The translations under genes were made by a program, and so were the position numbers. From positions 1-41,051 of the forward strand of contig JABTUV010000023.1 of NCBI GenBank assembly GCA_015075175.1: DNA of 41,051 nt, in the 5' to 3' direction. The notes beneath the pieces were generated by a model, which searched no databases, was not told the origin of the DNA, and saw nothing but the letters and a program-made list of their open reading frames with translations. This document shows positions 1-7,587 of this stretch, piece by piece. Source of the stretch: a bacterium. Lineage in GTDB: Bacteria; Hinthialibacterota; Hinthialibacteria; H5-UNCL2. Positions within the stretch are counted from its first letter, which is position 1. Each line of letters begins with the position of its first letter.

Positions 1-426
1 CTCGGCCATCCCCGCGGCCAACGAATCCTTACCTGACTGCGCGTACCCGCACAGCCCGACAAGCGCCCGCGGGCCTGCCGGGACTAGCGGTCCGTCGCCC
101 TGCTCGAACCGCAGCACGGGTGTGCCGACCGCCCGTGCCACCATGACCTCTAGCGTGGCGCCCCACGACCGGTACCACCCTGGCAGCGTCACCACCGCAG
201 CGTCCGTGATAACGCATGACAGGTCGTACCGCATCAAGTTGCGGACCATCTCGTCATCCCATGTTTCGGGGTTGCCGGGGTCGATCCCCGCTATCCGGTC
301 CATCTCAGCGGGTGACGTGACAGCGTACCCCCGGTAGCGCAGCAGCGCCGCGGCCCGGTCGAAGGCGTCGTGATTCAGCCTCGGGTAACCACGCATCGGG
401 CCAGACAAGAACAGTCTCGCAGCCAT
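1..426 (-). CDS. DUF4406-dNMP kinase fusion, N-terminal part (continues at 41051)
   Basis: ATG at 426-424, 9 nt after a GAGG-type ribosome site; the frame stays open to base 1 (142 codons) and continues at 41051. Residues 1-110 are a DUF4406 / nucleoside 2-deoxyribosyltransferase-like domain: the start LFLSGPMRGYP, a central MRYDLSCVITD and the GWYRSWGATLEVMVARA helix are typical. Residues 125-140 then read GLCGYAQSGKDSLA, a P-loop of the deoxynucleoside monophosphate kinase family. Known members of the first family cleave or exchange nucleobases; the kinase phosphorylates dNMPs. Inference: a two-domain nucleotide-pool enzyme that salvages or remodels host nucleotides for phage DNA synthesis. 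It lies downstream of endonuclease VII in the leftward unit. See the 40572-41051 entry for the rest. Confidence 0.85.
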   Translation of the reverse strand, partial: MAARLFLSGPMRGYPRLNHDAFDRAAALLRYRGYAVTSPAEMDRIAGIDPGNPETWDDEMVRNLMRYDLSCVITDAAVVTLPGWYRSWGATLEVMVARAVGTPVLRFEQGDGPLVPAGPRALVGLCGYAQSGKDSLAAGMAE

Positions 427-468
427 CGGTAACCTCTAACAATCTCTAATGCCGTGTAAGGCCCAGTC

Positions 469-1011
469 TTACATGTGTGGTGGCGCATCCTTGTGGTACG
501 CCTCGATGTAGAGCAAGTCTGCGGGGTCGGTGCGAAGGTACATCGCGGCGCTTTCCAACCACTGCACATCCTCATGCAACGACACGAGATCGTAGTTACA
601 TGCGGAGCACAGCAGCCCTCGCACCCGGCCCGTCTTGTGGTGGTGGTCAATGCACGCCGGGCGGCTGGGCGTAAACTTGCGCCCACAGATAGCGCACGCG
701 CCAACCTGCCACTCTAGGATGCGGTTGTAGTCCTCGGCCGACAGCCCGTATACCGCTAGCTGCCGCCGCTTACGGGCATCCATTGTCCACCCACTCCGCC
801 GCATCCAGCGCACAAGCCACACAACCATGCCATATCGCGTGCCGCTGCCGTCGCCCCATGCGCGGGGTCCAGCAGACGTGACGACGACGGCAGGTGGATT
901 ACCCGACGCCCACTCGACTACCACCGCTCGCGCCTGCTGGTCGGTGCCCACCGGGAACTTCGCCACCTTCGCGGTAGACACGATGGGCGCTCGCTCCGTT
1001 GTGTCGTCCAT
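469..1011 (-). CDS. Recombination endonuclease VII-like HNH nuclease
   Basis: 180 aa. The C-terminal half is a His-Me-finger endonuclease VII domain: CAICGRKF and CSACN are the zinc cysteine pairs and CIDHHHKTGRVRGLL holds the catalytic histidines. Family enzymes resolve branched DNA such as Holliday junctions before packaging. The N-terminal 90 residues are not recognised. I chose ATG 1011 rather than the in-frame ATG at 1035 because GGAGTGGAG sits just upstream of 1011 and the frame-corrected polymerase stop (1018-1016) then ends 4 nt before it, an ordinary spacing in this genome. It works with the polymerase and recombination genes upstream. Confidence 0.85.
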   Translation of the reverse strand: MDDTTERAPIVSTAKVAKFPVGTDQQARAVVVEWASGNPPAVVVTSAGPRAWGDGSGTRYGMVVWLVRWMRRSGWTMDARKRRQLAVYGLSAEDYNRILEWQVGACAICGRKFTPSRPACIDHHHKTGRVRGLLCSACNYDLVSLHEDVQWLESAAMYLRTDPADLLYIEAYHKDAPPHM

Positions 1012-1015
1012 TGCT

Positions 1016-2694
1016 TTACTCCACTCCATCCGCATCTTGAACAGGTTTTATGTCGTCGGCTATCTGCTGCAGCCGCTGGTGAACCTTCGGTCCAGCGCCA
1101 GGCTCGACCTCGACCACCAACGGGTCATGCACCTGCAGCAGCATATCACCGTGGGCAGGTCTGCGGCCTCTAACATCACATCGCCATAAGCTCCCCCGCC
1201 GCCTACTACCGCGTTCAGAGCAGTATAGTATCGGCCTGCCTGCCGGGCGACCGGAAGCAACGATACCGGGCTTGTGCGGCGGTGACGCCGTCCCGGGGCG
1301 ATCTTCTCTAGCCCCCGCATCATCGCGGACACACGGGGGTACGTCTCGAAGTAACTGTCCAGAATCTTGCGGGCCTCCGCAATGTCCTTAGGACGCACCG
1401 GGGAGTGAAGCGTTGACGCCAACTTGGCGGGGCCGATCCCGTAGCTAGCCCCGAAGTTGAGCCCCTTCGCCACCCGCCTCTGTAGGCTGGTGTAGTTCGG
1501 CCCGAAGATACGCGCCGCAGTCTCGGAGTGCAGGTCGCGTCCCTGTTCCAACGCCTCCACGATGTGGGTCTCGCCCGCCCAACTGGCCATCACCCGTAGC
1601 TCCGCCGCCTTCAGGTCGTACTCCCACAGCTCCGCACCGTCAGCCGGGCGGAACACTTCGCGGACCCCCGACAGCGTGTCCTCACGGGGGATGGTCTGTA
1701 GGTTCGGGTCGGAGCACGACAACCGTCCGGTCACCGTCCGCGTGGAGGAAAACGACGGATGCACCCGGCCGTCCAGCCCTACCCGGCTAAGCAACGGGCG
1801 GTAGTAGGCCGACACGGCCTTGGACAACTGCCGGTGCCTGAGGATGCGGGCCACCCTAGAGTCGCCCTCGTGAGCAGACAGCGCCGCGACCGACGTAGAC
1901 CGGTCCCCCGTAGGAGTCTCCACATAACAGGGGAGCCCCCACTCGTCGTACACCAACCGCGCCACCTGCACCGTAGATCGCAGGTTGATCCCCACGCCCT
2001 CCTCGATGTCTGCAACCTCTGCTTCTGCCTCCGCTAGCAGCGTCGCTGCGCGCTCAGTGTCGATACCGATGCCGCGCCGGGTCAGGTCGTACAGCACCCG
2101 CTGCACTGCCATCTCGTGCTCCCACACTGCCCGAGGTGTGGTGTCCTCGAAGTGCCGGTACAGCCGCAAGGTAAGCTCGGCGTCCTTGGCGGCGTAGGCG
2201 CCCATGTCCTCGGCGGTCAGCGTGGCGTACGTCTTGCCCTGCCCGCCCGCCTTAGGAGACCGCAGCAGCCTCTGTAGCGCCACCTTCTCAGCCCGGGAAT
2301 CCTCACCCCACAAGAACGCTGCCCGCTCCTTCAGCCCGGTGGGCAGGTTTTCGTCCATGAGCCACGCGGCTACCTGCGTATCCCACGAGTCGGGGCTCGG
2401 CGTCCACCGCCACCCCTCGTACAGCATCGCCCAGTCAAACTTGGCGTGGTGCCATATCTGGCGCTTATCCCGCAGCAGACGAAGCAACGGGCGAGGGTCG
2501 CGGTTAGGTACACCGCTCGGTACGTGCGCCACCGGCCAGTACCACGCCCCCGTATCCGTGGCGACGCTTACACCCGTCACATAGTCGCCCGAGTACGGGT
2601 GCAGCCCGGTCGTCTCGGTGTCGATTGCCACTACCTCAGCGGCGGCCACCGCCCGCAAGCAGTCGGCCGCCCCGTCAACGGTGCGTATCAGCAT
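1016..2694 (-). CDS. polA: Family A DNA polymerase with 3'-5' exonuclease (frame break before motif C)
   Basis: About 559 aa after frame correction. The N-terminal DnaQ-like exonuclease has all three motifs: AIDTETTGL, HHAKFDWAML and YAAKDAELTLRLY, so proofreading should be active. Polymerase motif A is YDLKAAELRVMASW and motif B is RRVAKGLNFGASYGIG. The open frame then drifts into nonsense and stops at 1060; motif C (LLQVHDPLVVEVE) is read in the -1 frame from about 1155, ending at TAA 1018-1016 next to the endonuclease start. Motif C reads HDP instead of the usual HDE; the catalytic Asp is kept. It is the replicative polymerase, used with the primase, SNF2 helicase and DUF669 protein. The break is either an indel error or, less likely, programmed -1 frameshifting. 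Confidence 0.88.
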
Positions 2695-2715
2695 CTCTAA
2701 CTCCCTCTAGAAAGA

Positions 2716-2842
2716 ACGTAGCCCGGTCCGCTGTCTGCCGAAACGGACCGGGCTACGTGTGGCCGGGCTAGCTGGGAGAAAGGGGAAACCAGCTAGCCGG
2801 GCCGCGTGGCCCGTCAGAAAAGGAGGAAAGACCCGGGCCACG
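2716..2842. promoter_or_regulatory. Three tandem hairpins between polymerase and DUF669 genes
   Basis: The 168-nt gap 2695-2862 holds three inverted repeats. The first has perfect 15-bp arms (2716-2730 / 2744-2758). The second has 15-bp arms with one mismatch (2761-2775 / 2789-2803). The third has perfect 9-bp arms (2805-2813 / 2834-2842). On the plus strand the second loop is GAGAAAGGGGAAA and the third contains AAAAGGAGGAAAG, so the leftward transcript would show pyrimidine-rich, anti-Shine-Dalgarno-like loops. No U-run follows, so these are not classical terminators. An RNA processing site, attenuator or embedded small RNA are all possible. Confidence 0.6.
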
Positions 2843-2862
2843 AGATCACCATACCACACCTG

Positions 2863-3300
2863 TCAAGTCAGTGGGTTCGGCGCCTTGTAGGGCTTTGCAT
2901 ACCGCACGTCGTTGTACCTCGGGTCGTTGGCGTCAACCTTGACGTGTAGGACGCACATCTTGCCGATGGTGTTAGCCGTGTTGAACTCCCCGGCCTCCGC
3001 CTCGTCCTTCAACCCAAGCGCACTCAGCAGCCCACGAAGCATGTTGAGGCTGGACCCCACAAGGGCGATATGCCGGAACAGCACCCTCCCCTTGTGGTCG
3101 CCCTCGGCGACCTCGAACCGGAACACCGCCTTAGGGTTCCCGGCCGCGCTCGTGCCACTCTCCGCATGAACCACCCGGCACACGTAGTCGCCCTCGGGGA
3201 GCGGCCCGAACTCTGTGCGGTCCTTGAGACCGGAGAAATCGACCTTGATGATCTCCCCGGCGCCGACCGCCTCGTTGATTGCGTCGTCAAGCGTGCTCAT
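2863..3300 (-). CDS. DUF669-family ssDNA-binding-like protein
   Basis: 145 aa. The pattern FGPLPEGDYVCRVVHAES ... PKAVFRFEVAEGDHKGRVLF ... and an OB-like beta-rich middle match the DUF669 family, often found next to Sak4-type ATPases in phages and thought to act as a phage single-stranded DNA-binding protein. The ATG at 3300 shares one base with the stop of the Sak4-like gene upstream (TAATG), so the pair is translationally coupled. Inference: coats ssDNA for annealing and replication. Unlike bacterial SSB, it ends in KAPNPLT rather than an acidic tail. Confidence 0.7.
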   Translation of the reverse strand: MSTLDDAINEAVGAGEIIKVDFSGLKDRTEFGPLPEGDYVCRVVHAESGTSAAGNPKAVFRFEVAEGDHKGRVLFRHIALVGSSLNMLRGLLSALGLKDEAEAGEFNTANTIGKMCVLHVKVDANDPRYNDVRYAKPYKAPNPLT

Positions 3301-4064
3301 TACTTGTTGCCTCCGTATTCCTTCTGAACAAGCGTCCAGAGCTTATCGAATGTGGGTTCCACCACGTATGGTACGAGAGTCCGAAACCTTGACTTAGTAG
3401 CCCGGGCGTTGGACTCCTTCGTAAGCAGCACTCTACCACCTGCGCTGGGCTTCTCGCCACTGGCGTCGGCCGCTTCGGTGCCGTCCACGTCGTCAAGGAT
3501 AATCAGTTCCCCGATCAGGCTAGCCCAGTCGCACACCACCCGCTCCATCCCTGGCGAAACGTTCGGGGCGGTCCGCCCCCCGAAATCGCGCAGCGACGAC
3601 GTGATGATGATGTGCTTGCCAAGCTGGCGGAGCGCCACCAGGAACCGGTGCATCTGCCGCTGGCTGGCGTAGTAGTCCGCCTGCTCCGGGATGAAGCGCA
3701 TTCGCAGACCGACCCTGCGACCAGACGCCTGCTTGGACTCTACAGTGTCGTCGGTCAACTCGTCCATTAGCGCGTAGACCAGCGAGTCCAGAGTGTCGAT
3801 GACGATGGTGTCATAATCGTCACTGTGTTCCTTGACCCACCAGTAGAGCGCCTCTAGATCTTCGTACCCTTCGGGCTCGAACGTGGTTGCGGTGCCGCCC
3901 TGTAGCGTCACAGAGATTAGCCCGCCGTTAGTGTCGATCACCAGCGGGCGTGGCGCAGTCAGCGCCAAGGTCGTCTTACCCCGGCCGTACTCCCCGTAGA
4001 TGACCGCACGCAATCGTTCGCGCGTGAGTGTCAGCGGGGCGGGTGGGTGGTCCAGCTTCTTCAT
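3300..4064 (-). CDS. Sak4-like RecA-fold ATPase (recombinase)
   Basis: 254 aa. Walker A GEYGRGKT is at residues 24-31 and Walker B is YDTIVIDTLDSL; the start VIYGEYGRGKTTLA followed by PLVIDTNGG is typical of the phage nucleotide-binding AAA_24/Sak4 group. Family members are RecA-core single-strand annealing proteins that need an SSB-like partner, here probably the DUF669 protein immediately downstream. The ATG overlaps the stop of the first WhiB gene by 4 nt (ATGA). The N-terminal region is short, as in minimal RecA cores. Confidence 0.78.
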   Translation of the reverse strand: MKKLDHPPAPLTLTRERLRAVIYGEYGRGKTTLALTAPRPLVIDTNGGLISVTLQGGTATTFEPEGYEDLEALYWWVKEHSDDYDTIVIDTLDSLVYALMDELTDDTVESKQASGRRVGLRMRFIPEQADYYASQRQMHRFLVALRQLGKHIIITSSLRDFGGRTAPNVSPGMERVVCDWASLIGELIILDDVDGTEAADASGEKPSAGGRVLLTKESNARATKSRFRTLVPYVVEPTFDKLWTLVQKEYGGNK

Positions 4065-4345
4065 GCTCCCTCCTTAGTTAGAAACTGCGACGCGGAGAGT
4101 ATAGTACCGCTTCGCTTCATGCGGGACAACAGCCTAGCACGGTGGGACGCAATCATACCACCCCGGATGCCATAGGCTCCCCCGCCCTCCCGGGTTTCGA
4201 CCGCTACCGCGTCGTCCAGACAGGCATCCCGGACGGGGCAGACAGCGCACACCTCCAACACAGTCGGCACTACGTCGGGTTCGGGGAAGAACAGGTCAGT
4301 GTCCATCCCGCGGCACCGGGCCAAGTCTCGCCAGCTAGCAGCCAT
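4061..4345 (-). CDS. WhiB-family iron-sulfur regulator, copy 1
   Basis: 94 aa. Cysteines C11, C33, C36 and C42 give the C-x2-C-x5-C WhiB pattern preceded by ARCRGMDTDLFFP; a basic tail follows. WhiB-like proteins bind a [4Fe-4S] cluster and the main sigma factor region 4 to reprogram promoters. The usual G(V/I)WGG turn here reads GIRGG, so the tryptophan used in sigma binding is replaced by Arg. The start ATG overlaps the stop of the beta-helix gene by one base, and its own stop overlaps the Sak4 start. Phage WhiB proteins are known to interfere with host WhiB regulation. Confidence 0.88.
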   Translation of the reverse strand: MAASWRDLARCRGMDTDLFFPEPDVVPTVLEVCAVCPVRDACLDDAVAVETREGGGAYGIRGGMIASHRARLLSRMKRSGTILSASQFLTKEGA

Positions 4346-5426
4346 TACCCCACCACCGACAGCTCAGCCACCCACTCGGCCTGGCGGGCGCGGGCGAGGG
4401 CGATCACGGCCTCGTAGTCGGCACGCCACCGGCCCTCGGTTGCTTTCGGCCAGTCGTGCCCGCCGCCGGGCGCGATCCGTACGGCGAGCTCGCCGGGAGT
4501 GCCGGTCCAGCAACCCGCGGTGATCCGGGCGGTACCGTCCTGGTGGCGCCACACGGTGACGTGCCGGTACTCGGAGCCGACCGGACCGACCGTGACGACA
4601 TGCCGAGTCGAGCCGACCAGCGCATCGTCCCCGACCTGCGCCTGGCCCCCGACCCGCGCCTGGCCCCAGACCCGCGCCTCGCCCCCGACCCGCGCGGTCC
4701 CCGACCCGCGCCTCGCCCCCGACCCGCGCCCGGCCCCAGACCCGCGCCGCCCCGACCAGCGCCCGGCCCCGGACCCGCGCGCCGCCCCGACCGCCTGGTC
4801 CCCGACCTGCGCCTCGCCAGACCCGCGCCGATTCCCCAGACCTGCGCCCGGTCCCCGACCCGCATCGCCCCAGACCCGCGCGGTCCAGACCTGCGCCGGC
4901 CCCAGACCGCGCATCGCCCCGACCAGCGCCCGGCTCCAGAGCCGCGCTCGCCCCCGACCTGCGCCTGGTCCCCGACCTGCGCCTCGCCTGACCACGCGCG
5001 GTCCCCAGACCCGCGCCTGGCCCCGACCCGCCTCGCCCCCGACCAGCGCCTGGCCCCGACCTGCGCCTCGCGCCCCCGGCACCGCCTGGCCCCCGACCTG
5101 CGCCTCGCTGGTGCGCCCGGTCCAGACCTGCGCCCGGTCCCGACCTGCGCCTCGCCCCGACCTGCGCGTCGTCCCCGACCCGCGCCTCGCCCCGACCCGC
5201 GCCTGGCCGGACCTGCGCCCGGCCAGACCTGCGCCCGGCCAGGACCTGCGCCTCGCCCCCGACCAGCGCCTGGCCCCGGCCACGCGTCGGGGCCGATGGT
5301 GCGGTCGGGGAAGACATCGCAGTGTCCGCTACCCAACCGCCAGAAACTCCGTCCGGGTTGTGGTGGCGGTGCGCCGGGACAGGCCTCGCCCGTCCCCGAA
5401 GTCGTATGCGTGGTCTGCGCGGTCAT
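4345..5426 (-). pseudogene. Left-handed beta-helix (hexapeptide-repeat) protein, frames disrupted
   Basis: The C-terminal 90 residues are one clean frame (VVTVGPVGSEYRHVTVWR to WVAELSVVG). Before it, 4620-5300 is an array of 18-nt-type units encoding hexapeptides such as ARVWGQ, ARVGGQ, AQVGDD and ALVGGE. These hop between all three frames, so no single frame spans it. The start is probably ATG 5426, overlapping the methyltransferase stop (TGATG); the N-terminal VFPDRTIGPDA already resembles a first beta-helix coil. Hexapeptide helices occur in acyltransferases and structural caps, but no catalytic histidine is visible. Either the array has been scrambled by replication slippage or, more simply, these GC repeats were misread. 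Intact length would be near 360 aa. Confidence 0.6.
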
Positions 5427-5715
5427 CAGTCTCCTCCTGCCACTCGGCCTCGCCGGAAGTACGTGTCGCCAAGCTCAACTGCGATCGAGCCGTGCGGCGC
5501 AGCACCACGCACTCAGCCGTGTGCGCCAACAGCGTATCTATGTAGGTGGCGGGACTGTCCTCCCCGCCCACCTCCAACCCCTTGTCTGGGTGGTCGCTCG
5601 GGAGGTATGACCGCAGCGCAAGAAACGGCGGGCTGGTAAGCACCAGATCAATCGACTCGTCGCCCAACTTCTTTACCAAGTCGAGCGAGTCGCCGATAGC
5701 CATGTACGCAGTCAC
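5426..5715 (-). pseudogene. Truncated DNA methyltransferase (N4/N6 type)
   Basis: GTG 5715 overlaps the WhiB stop by 4 nt (GTGA). The frame reads MAIGDSLDLVKKLGDESIDLVLTSPPF when split across its start: GDS near the N-terminus and the TSPPF catalytic motif (DPPY class) identify an amino-methyltransferase. A 1-nt frame change near 5495 restores APHGSIAVELGDTYF, the next family block, but the frame then stops at 5428-5426 after about 96 aa. The SAM-binding FxGxG and target-recognition regions are missing, so it is probably inactive unless sequence is missing here. An intact version would protect phage DNA from restriction. Confidence 0.6.
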
Positions 5716-5960
5716 GTCACAGCCCTCCGCAGCGCCCGCCTCTGCCTGGGTGCCAAGCCGCCCCACATCCCGTACTCGTAGTGTGGCTCCTCGTGCGCCA
5801 TAGCGTGCGCTAGGCACTCGTCCTGCACGGGGCACTGCTCGCACACAGCGCGTGCAGCGGCGTACTGGTGGCTAGAACGTTCAGCGTTCGGGAACCACCA
5901 TTCCTGCGGGTAAGGCTTACATGCTGCCTGATCCTGCCACTTCAACTCACCGAGATTCAT
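5712..5960 (-). CDS. WhiB-family iron-sulfur regulator, copy 2
   Basis: 82 aa from ATG 5960, with AAGGGG 9 nt upstream (a GTG 3 nt earlier is the alternative). Cysteines C14, C40, C43 and C49 give the cluster-binding pattern; EWWFPNAER and the G-M-W-G-G turn are canonical, followed by a basic RQRRALRRAVT tail for DNA contact. It is more conventional than copy 1, with the sigma-binding Trp kept, and should be able to bind host SigA. It overlaps the end of the gene upstream by 14 nt and the methyltransferase start downstream by 4 nt. Confidence 0.92.
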   Translation of the reverse strand: MNLGELKWQDQAACKPYPQEWWFPNAERSSHQYAAARAVCEQCPVQDECLAHAMAHEEPHYEYGMWGGLAPRQRRALRRAVT

Positions 5961-6480
5961 CACTACCCCTTACGTTGTCGGGTGCCGAAGCACATTCTCG
6001 AATAGTGTCGGGCAACATCTGCATTGCCCAAAGCCCGCCCTTCGTGTACCCCACATGCAGGAACCCTGCCTCAAACCAAGCGTGGCCCCACGTACAGCGG
6101 CCCCGGACCTTACGCGGGCGCACCTTGCTTGGGTCGATAAACGAAACCATACCCAGAGAGGGTATGTCGGGCCACTTCTCCACAGTACGCTTTACAGCAG
6201 AACGTATCAGGTCGCTAGCTACCCCCGCCGCCTCGCTACGAAAAGCGGAGCAGACCCACGCGCCCGCCCAAGCGTGCTTCGTGTATTCAGCGTAGGGCCA
6301 CGACGTGACCCAAAACGCCCCGCCGGTATCCGCGTTCCGCAACTGTTCCTTAGTACCTCTTTTCAGCACAAGGCATCTTCCCGGGGGGACGAACTGCGGG
6401 GACCCGACCTTCTGCCTATTGTAGTGGCGATCAGCTATAGGCACCACATCAATGTCAGCCCTGTTAGACACTTCCCACAT
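5947..6480 (-). CDS. Conserved phage protein, unknown function
   Basis: 177 aa with ATG 6480 behind AAGGGGGGG. The sequence begins WEVSNRADIDVVPIADRHYNR and includes SPQFVPPGRCLVL, FWVTSWPYAEY and AWVCSAFRSE, ending in a repeated alpha/beta pattern with GMVSFIDPSKV and EAGFLHVGYTKGGLWAMQM. I recognise the style of a protein common in actinobacteriophages. The EAGF-x-x-V-G-x-T-K-G-G-L element is reminiscent of the last motifs of GNAT acetyltransferases, but I cannot confirm the fold. No membrane segment or zinc motif is seen. Confidence 0.6.
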   Translation of the reverse strand: MWEVSNRADIDVVPIADRHYNRQKVGSPQFVPPGRCLVLKRGTKEQLRNADTGGAFWVTSWPYAEYTKHAWAGAWVCSAFRSEAAGVASDLIRSAVKRTVEKWPDIPSLGMVSFIDPSKVRPRKVRGRCTWGHAWFEAGFLHVGYTKGGLWAMQMLPDTIRECASAPDNVRGSDESR

Positions 6481-6489
6481 GGCCCCCCC

Positions 6490-7245
6490 TTAGTCCAGCA
6501 CCTGGCTGTCGTCGAAGGAAACCGAGTCGTGGCACGCCTGCCGGGCCGGGCAAGTCTTACACTGCCATCCAAAGTTACGTATAGGTTCCTCGTACCCCAG
6601 CACCAGTTGCTTCCTGCGTTCGGCAATCGGGCGCAGCCAGTGCTCCACTGCCAACGTAATCTGCTCTTGGGTACGGTCGAGATAAACCAAGTCGAACGAC
6701 TCGGCTGGCGGGCGCGGAGACTTCCACTGGTAGGTGTAGATACCGTCCCACAACACACCGTCTACGCTGTAACCGTTAGCCTGTGCCAGCGCCGTATAGA
6801 GCGTAATCTGCGGATCGACTGTCAGCAGCGAAAGGCGGTCCCTGGATGAGTACGTCTTGCGCTCCACCACCCACTTCATGCCGCCAATCTCGAAGATGCC
6901 GTCGAGCCTGCCAACCACGCCGACCCCTGCCAGGTCGGCCTCCAACTCGACCTCCTGTGCGATCACGGTCGTCTCGTCCCGCAAAGCGGCATAATGGTCC
7001 GTGTACCGGTCCATCAGCCAATCCACAGCCGAAGCAACCTCGTCGTCCAACCCCTCGTCGTCATAAGCGGCGTCGCCCCCGGCCCACCAAGACGCAGCAG
7101 CCTCGTGCAGCGCCTTGCCCCGAGACATGGCCGCGGTGGGTACGTCCTCCCCGTCGAGCATGTATCGCCAGTGCCACCGCCACTCGCAGGCAGCCAGGGA
7201 GGCTGCCTGCGAGTAGCTGATGGACTGTAGCAAGTCGTGCTTCAC
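6490..7245 (-). CDS. Cas4/RecB-like PD-(D/E)XK exonuclease with Fe-S cysteines
   Basis: 251 aa from GTG 7245, which overlaps the upstream stop (GTGA) and has AAGGAGG 8 nt before it. The nuclease core is GRLDGIFEIGG...KWVVERKT (D-x-n-E-x-K), followed by QITLYTALAQ. One cysteine near the N-terminus (AACEWRW) and three at the C-terminus (WQCKTCPARQAC) match the Fe-S clasp of Cas4, AddB and similar enzymes. Family enzymes degrade ssDNA ends with 5'-3' polarity. Between the helicase and Sak4 modules it probably produces recombinogenic ends. No Cas1 or Cas2 is nearby, so a CRISPR role is unlikely. Confidence 0.82.
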   Translation of the reverse strand: MKHDLLQSISYSQAASLAACEWRWHWRYMLDGEDVPTAAMSRGKALHEAAASWWAGGDAAYDDEGLDDEVASAVDWLMDRYTDHYAALRDETTVIAQEVELEADLAGVGVVGRLDGIFEIGGMKWVVERKTYSSRDRLSLLTVDPQITLYTALAQANGYSVDGVLWDGIYTYQWKSPRPPAESFDLVYLDRTQEQITLAVEHWLRPIAERRKQLVLGYEEPIRNFGWQCKTCPARQACHDSVSFDDSQVLD

Positions 7246-7496
7246 GACACGGCCTCCTTGGGGGCGGATGTGAACGCCCCGCGGGCGCGCACCAGCGAGT
7301 CCAGCGCTGCGTCGATGTGGCGCAGCGCCGCGCCCCTCCACTTCACCGCCTCCAGACTCATCGCTACCGCAGCCAAGGTGCAGATGTCGTCGGCCACCGC
7401 GTAAAACGTGTTGTTGACCACTTCGGCAACTTCGGTGGGGCTCAGCGCCCGTACTTCTCGCCCCCGCTCGGCCAACTTCTGGTCATAGTCCGTCAC
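7242..7496 (-). CDS. Small helical protein, unknown function
   Basis: 84 aa from GTG 7496 behind AAGGAGAGG. Highly helical, rich in Ala, Leu and Val, beginning TDYDQKLAERGREVRALSPTEVAEVV; no cysteine pairs and no clear membrane span. The stop overlaps the nuclease start by 4 nt, so the two are co-translated and may be functionally linked. I do not recognise the family. Confidence 0.7.
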   Translation of the reverse strand: MTDYDQKLAERGREVRALSPTEVAEVVNNTFYAVADDICTLAAVAMSLEAVKWRGAALRHIDAALDSLVRARGAFTSAPKEAVS

Positions 7497-7500
7497 GATG

Positions 7501-7587
7501 CTACCTCTCCTTCGTCATATCCCAGATAGTCAGGATCACACCAGCGACGATCATCGCCAGCGACACTAACGTTGCTACGTGCTTCAC
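7501..7587 (-). CDS. 28-residue single-span membrane peptide
   Basis: GTG 7587 overlaps the preceding stop by 4 nt (GTGA). The peptide has a basic start, one hydrophobic span (LVSLAMIVAGVILTIW) and a charged end DMTKER. It is short but fits the overlap pattern of its neighbours, and a strong ribosome site for the next gene lies at its end. It may be an anchor or lysis-timing peptide; function unknown. Confidence 0.6.
   Translation of the reverse strand: MKHVATLVSLAMIVAGVILTIWDMTKER

Noticed and set aside
1150-1170. Programmed -1 frameshift in the polymerase gene
   Set aside because: No canonical X-XXY-YYZ slippery site or clear stimulatory structure, and similar frame breaks affect terminase and capsid genes, so error is simpler.
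4456-5610. Long plus-strand proline/arginine-rich reading frames over 4456-5610
   Set aside because: They are antisense shadows of the GC-rich hexapeptide array; composition is pure repeat, there is no ribosome site, and all neighbours are on the minus strand.
6490-7245. Cas4 of a phage-borne CRISPR system
   Set aside because: No Cas1, Cas2 or repeats; Cas4-like exonucleases are ordinary members of phage recombination modules.
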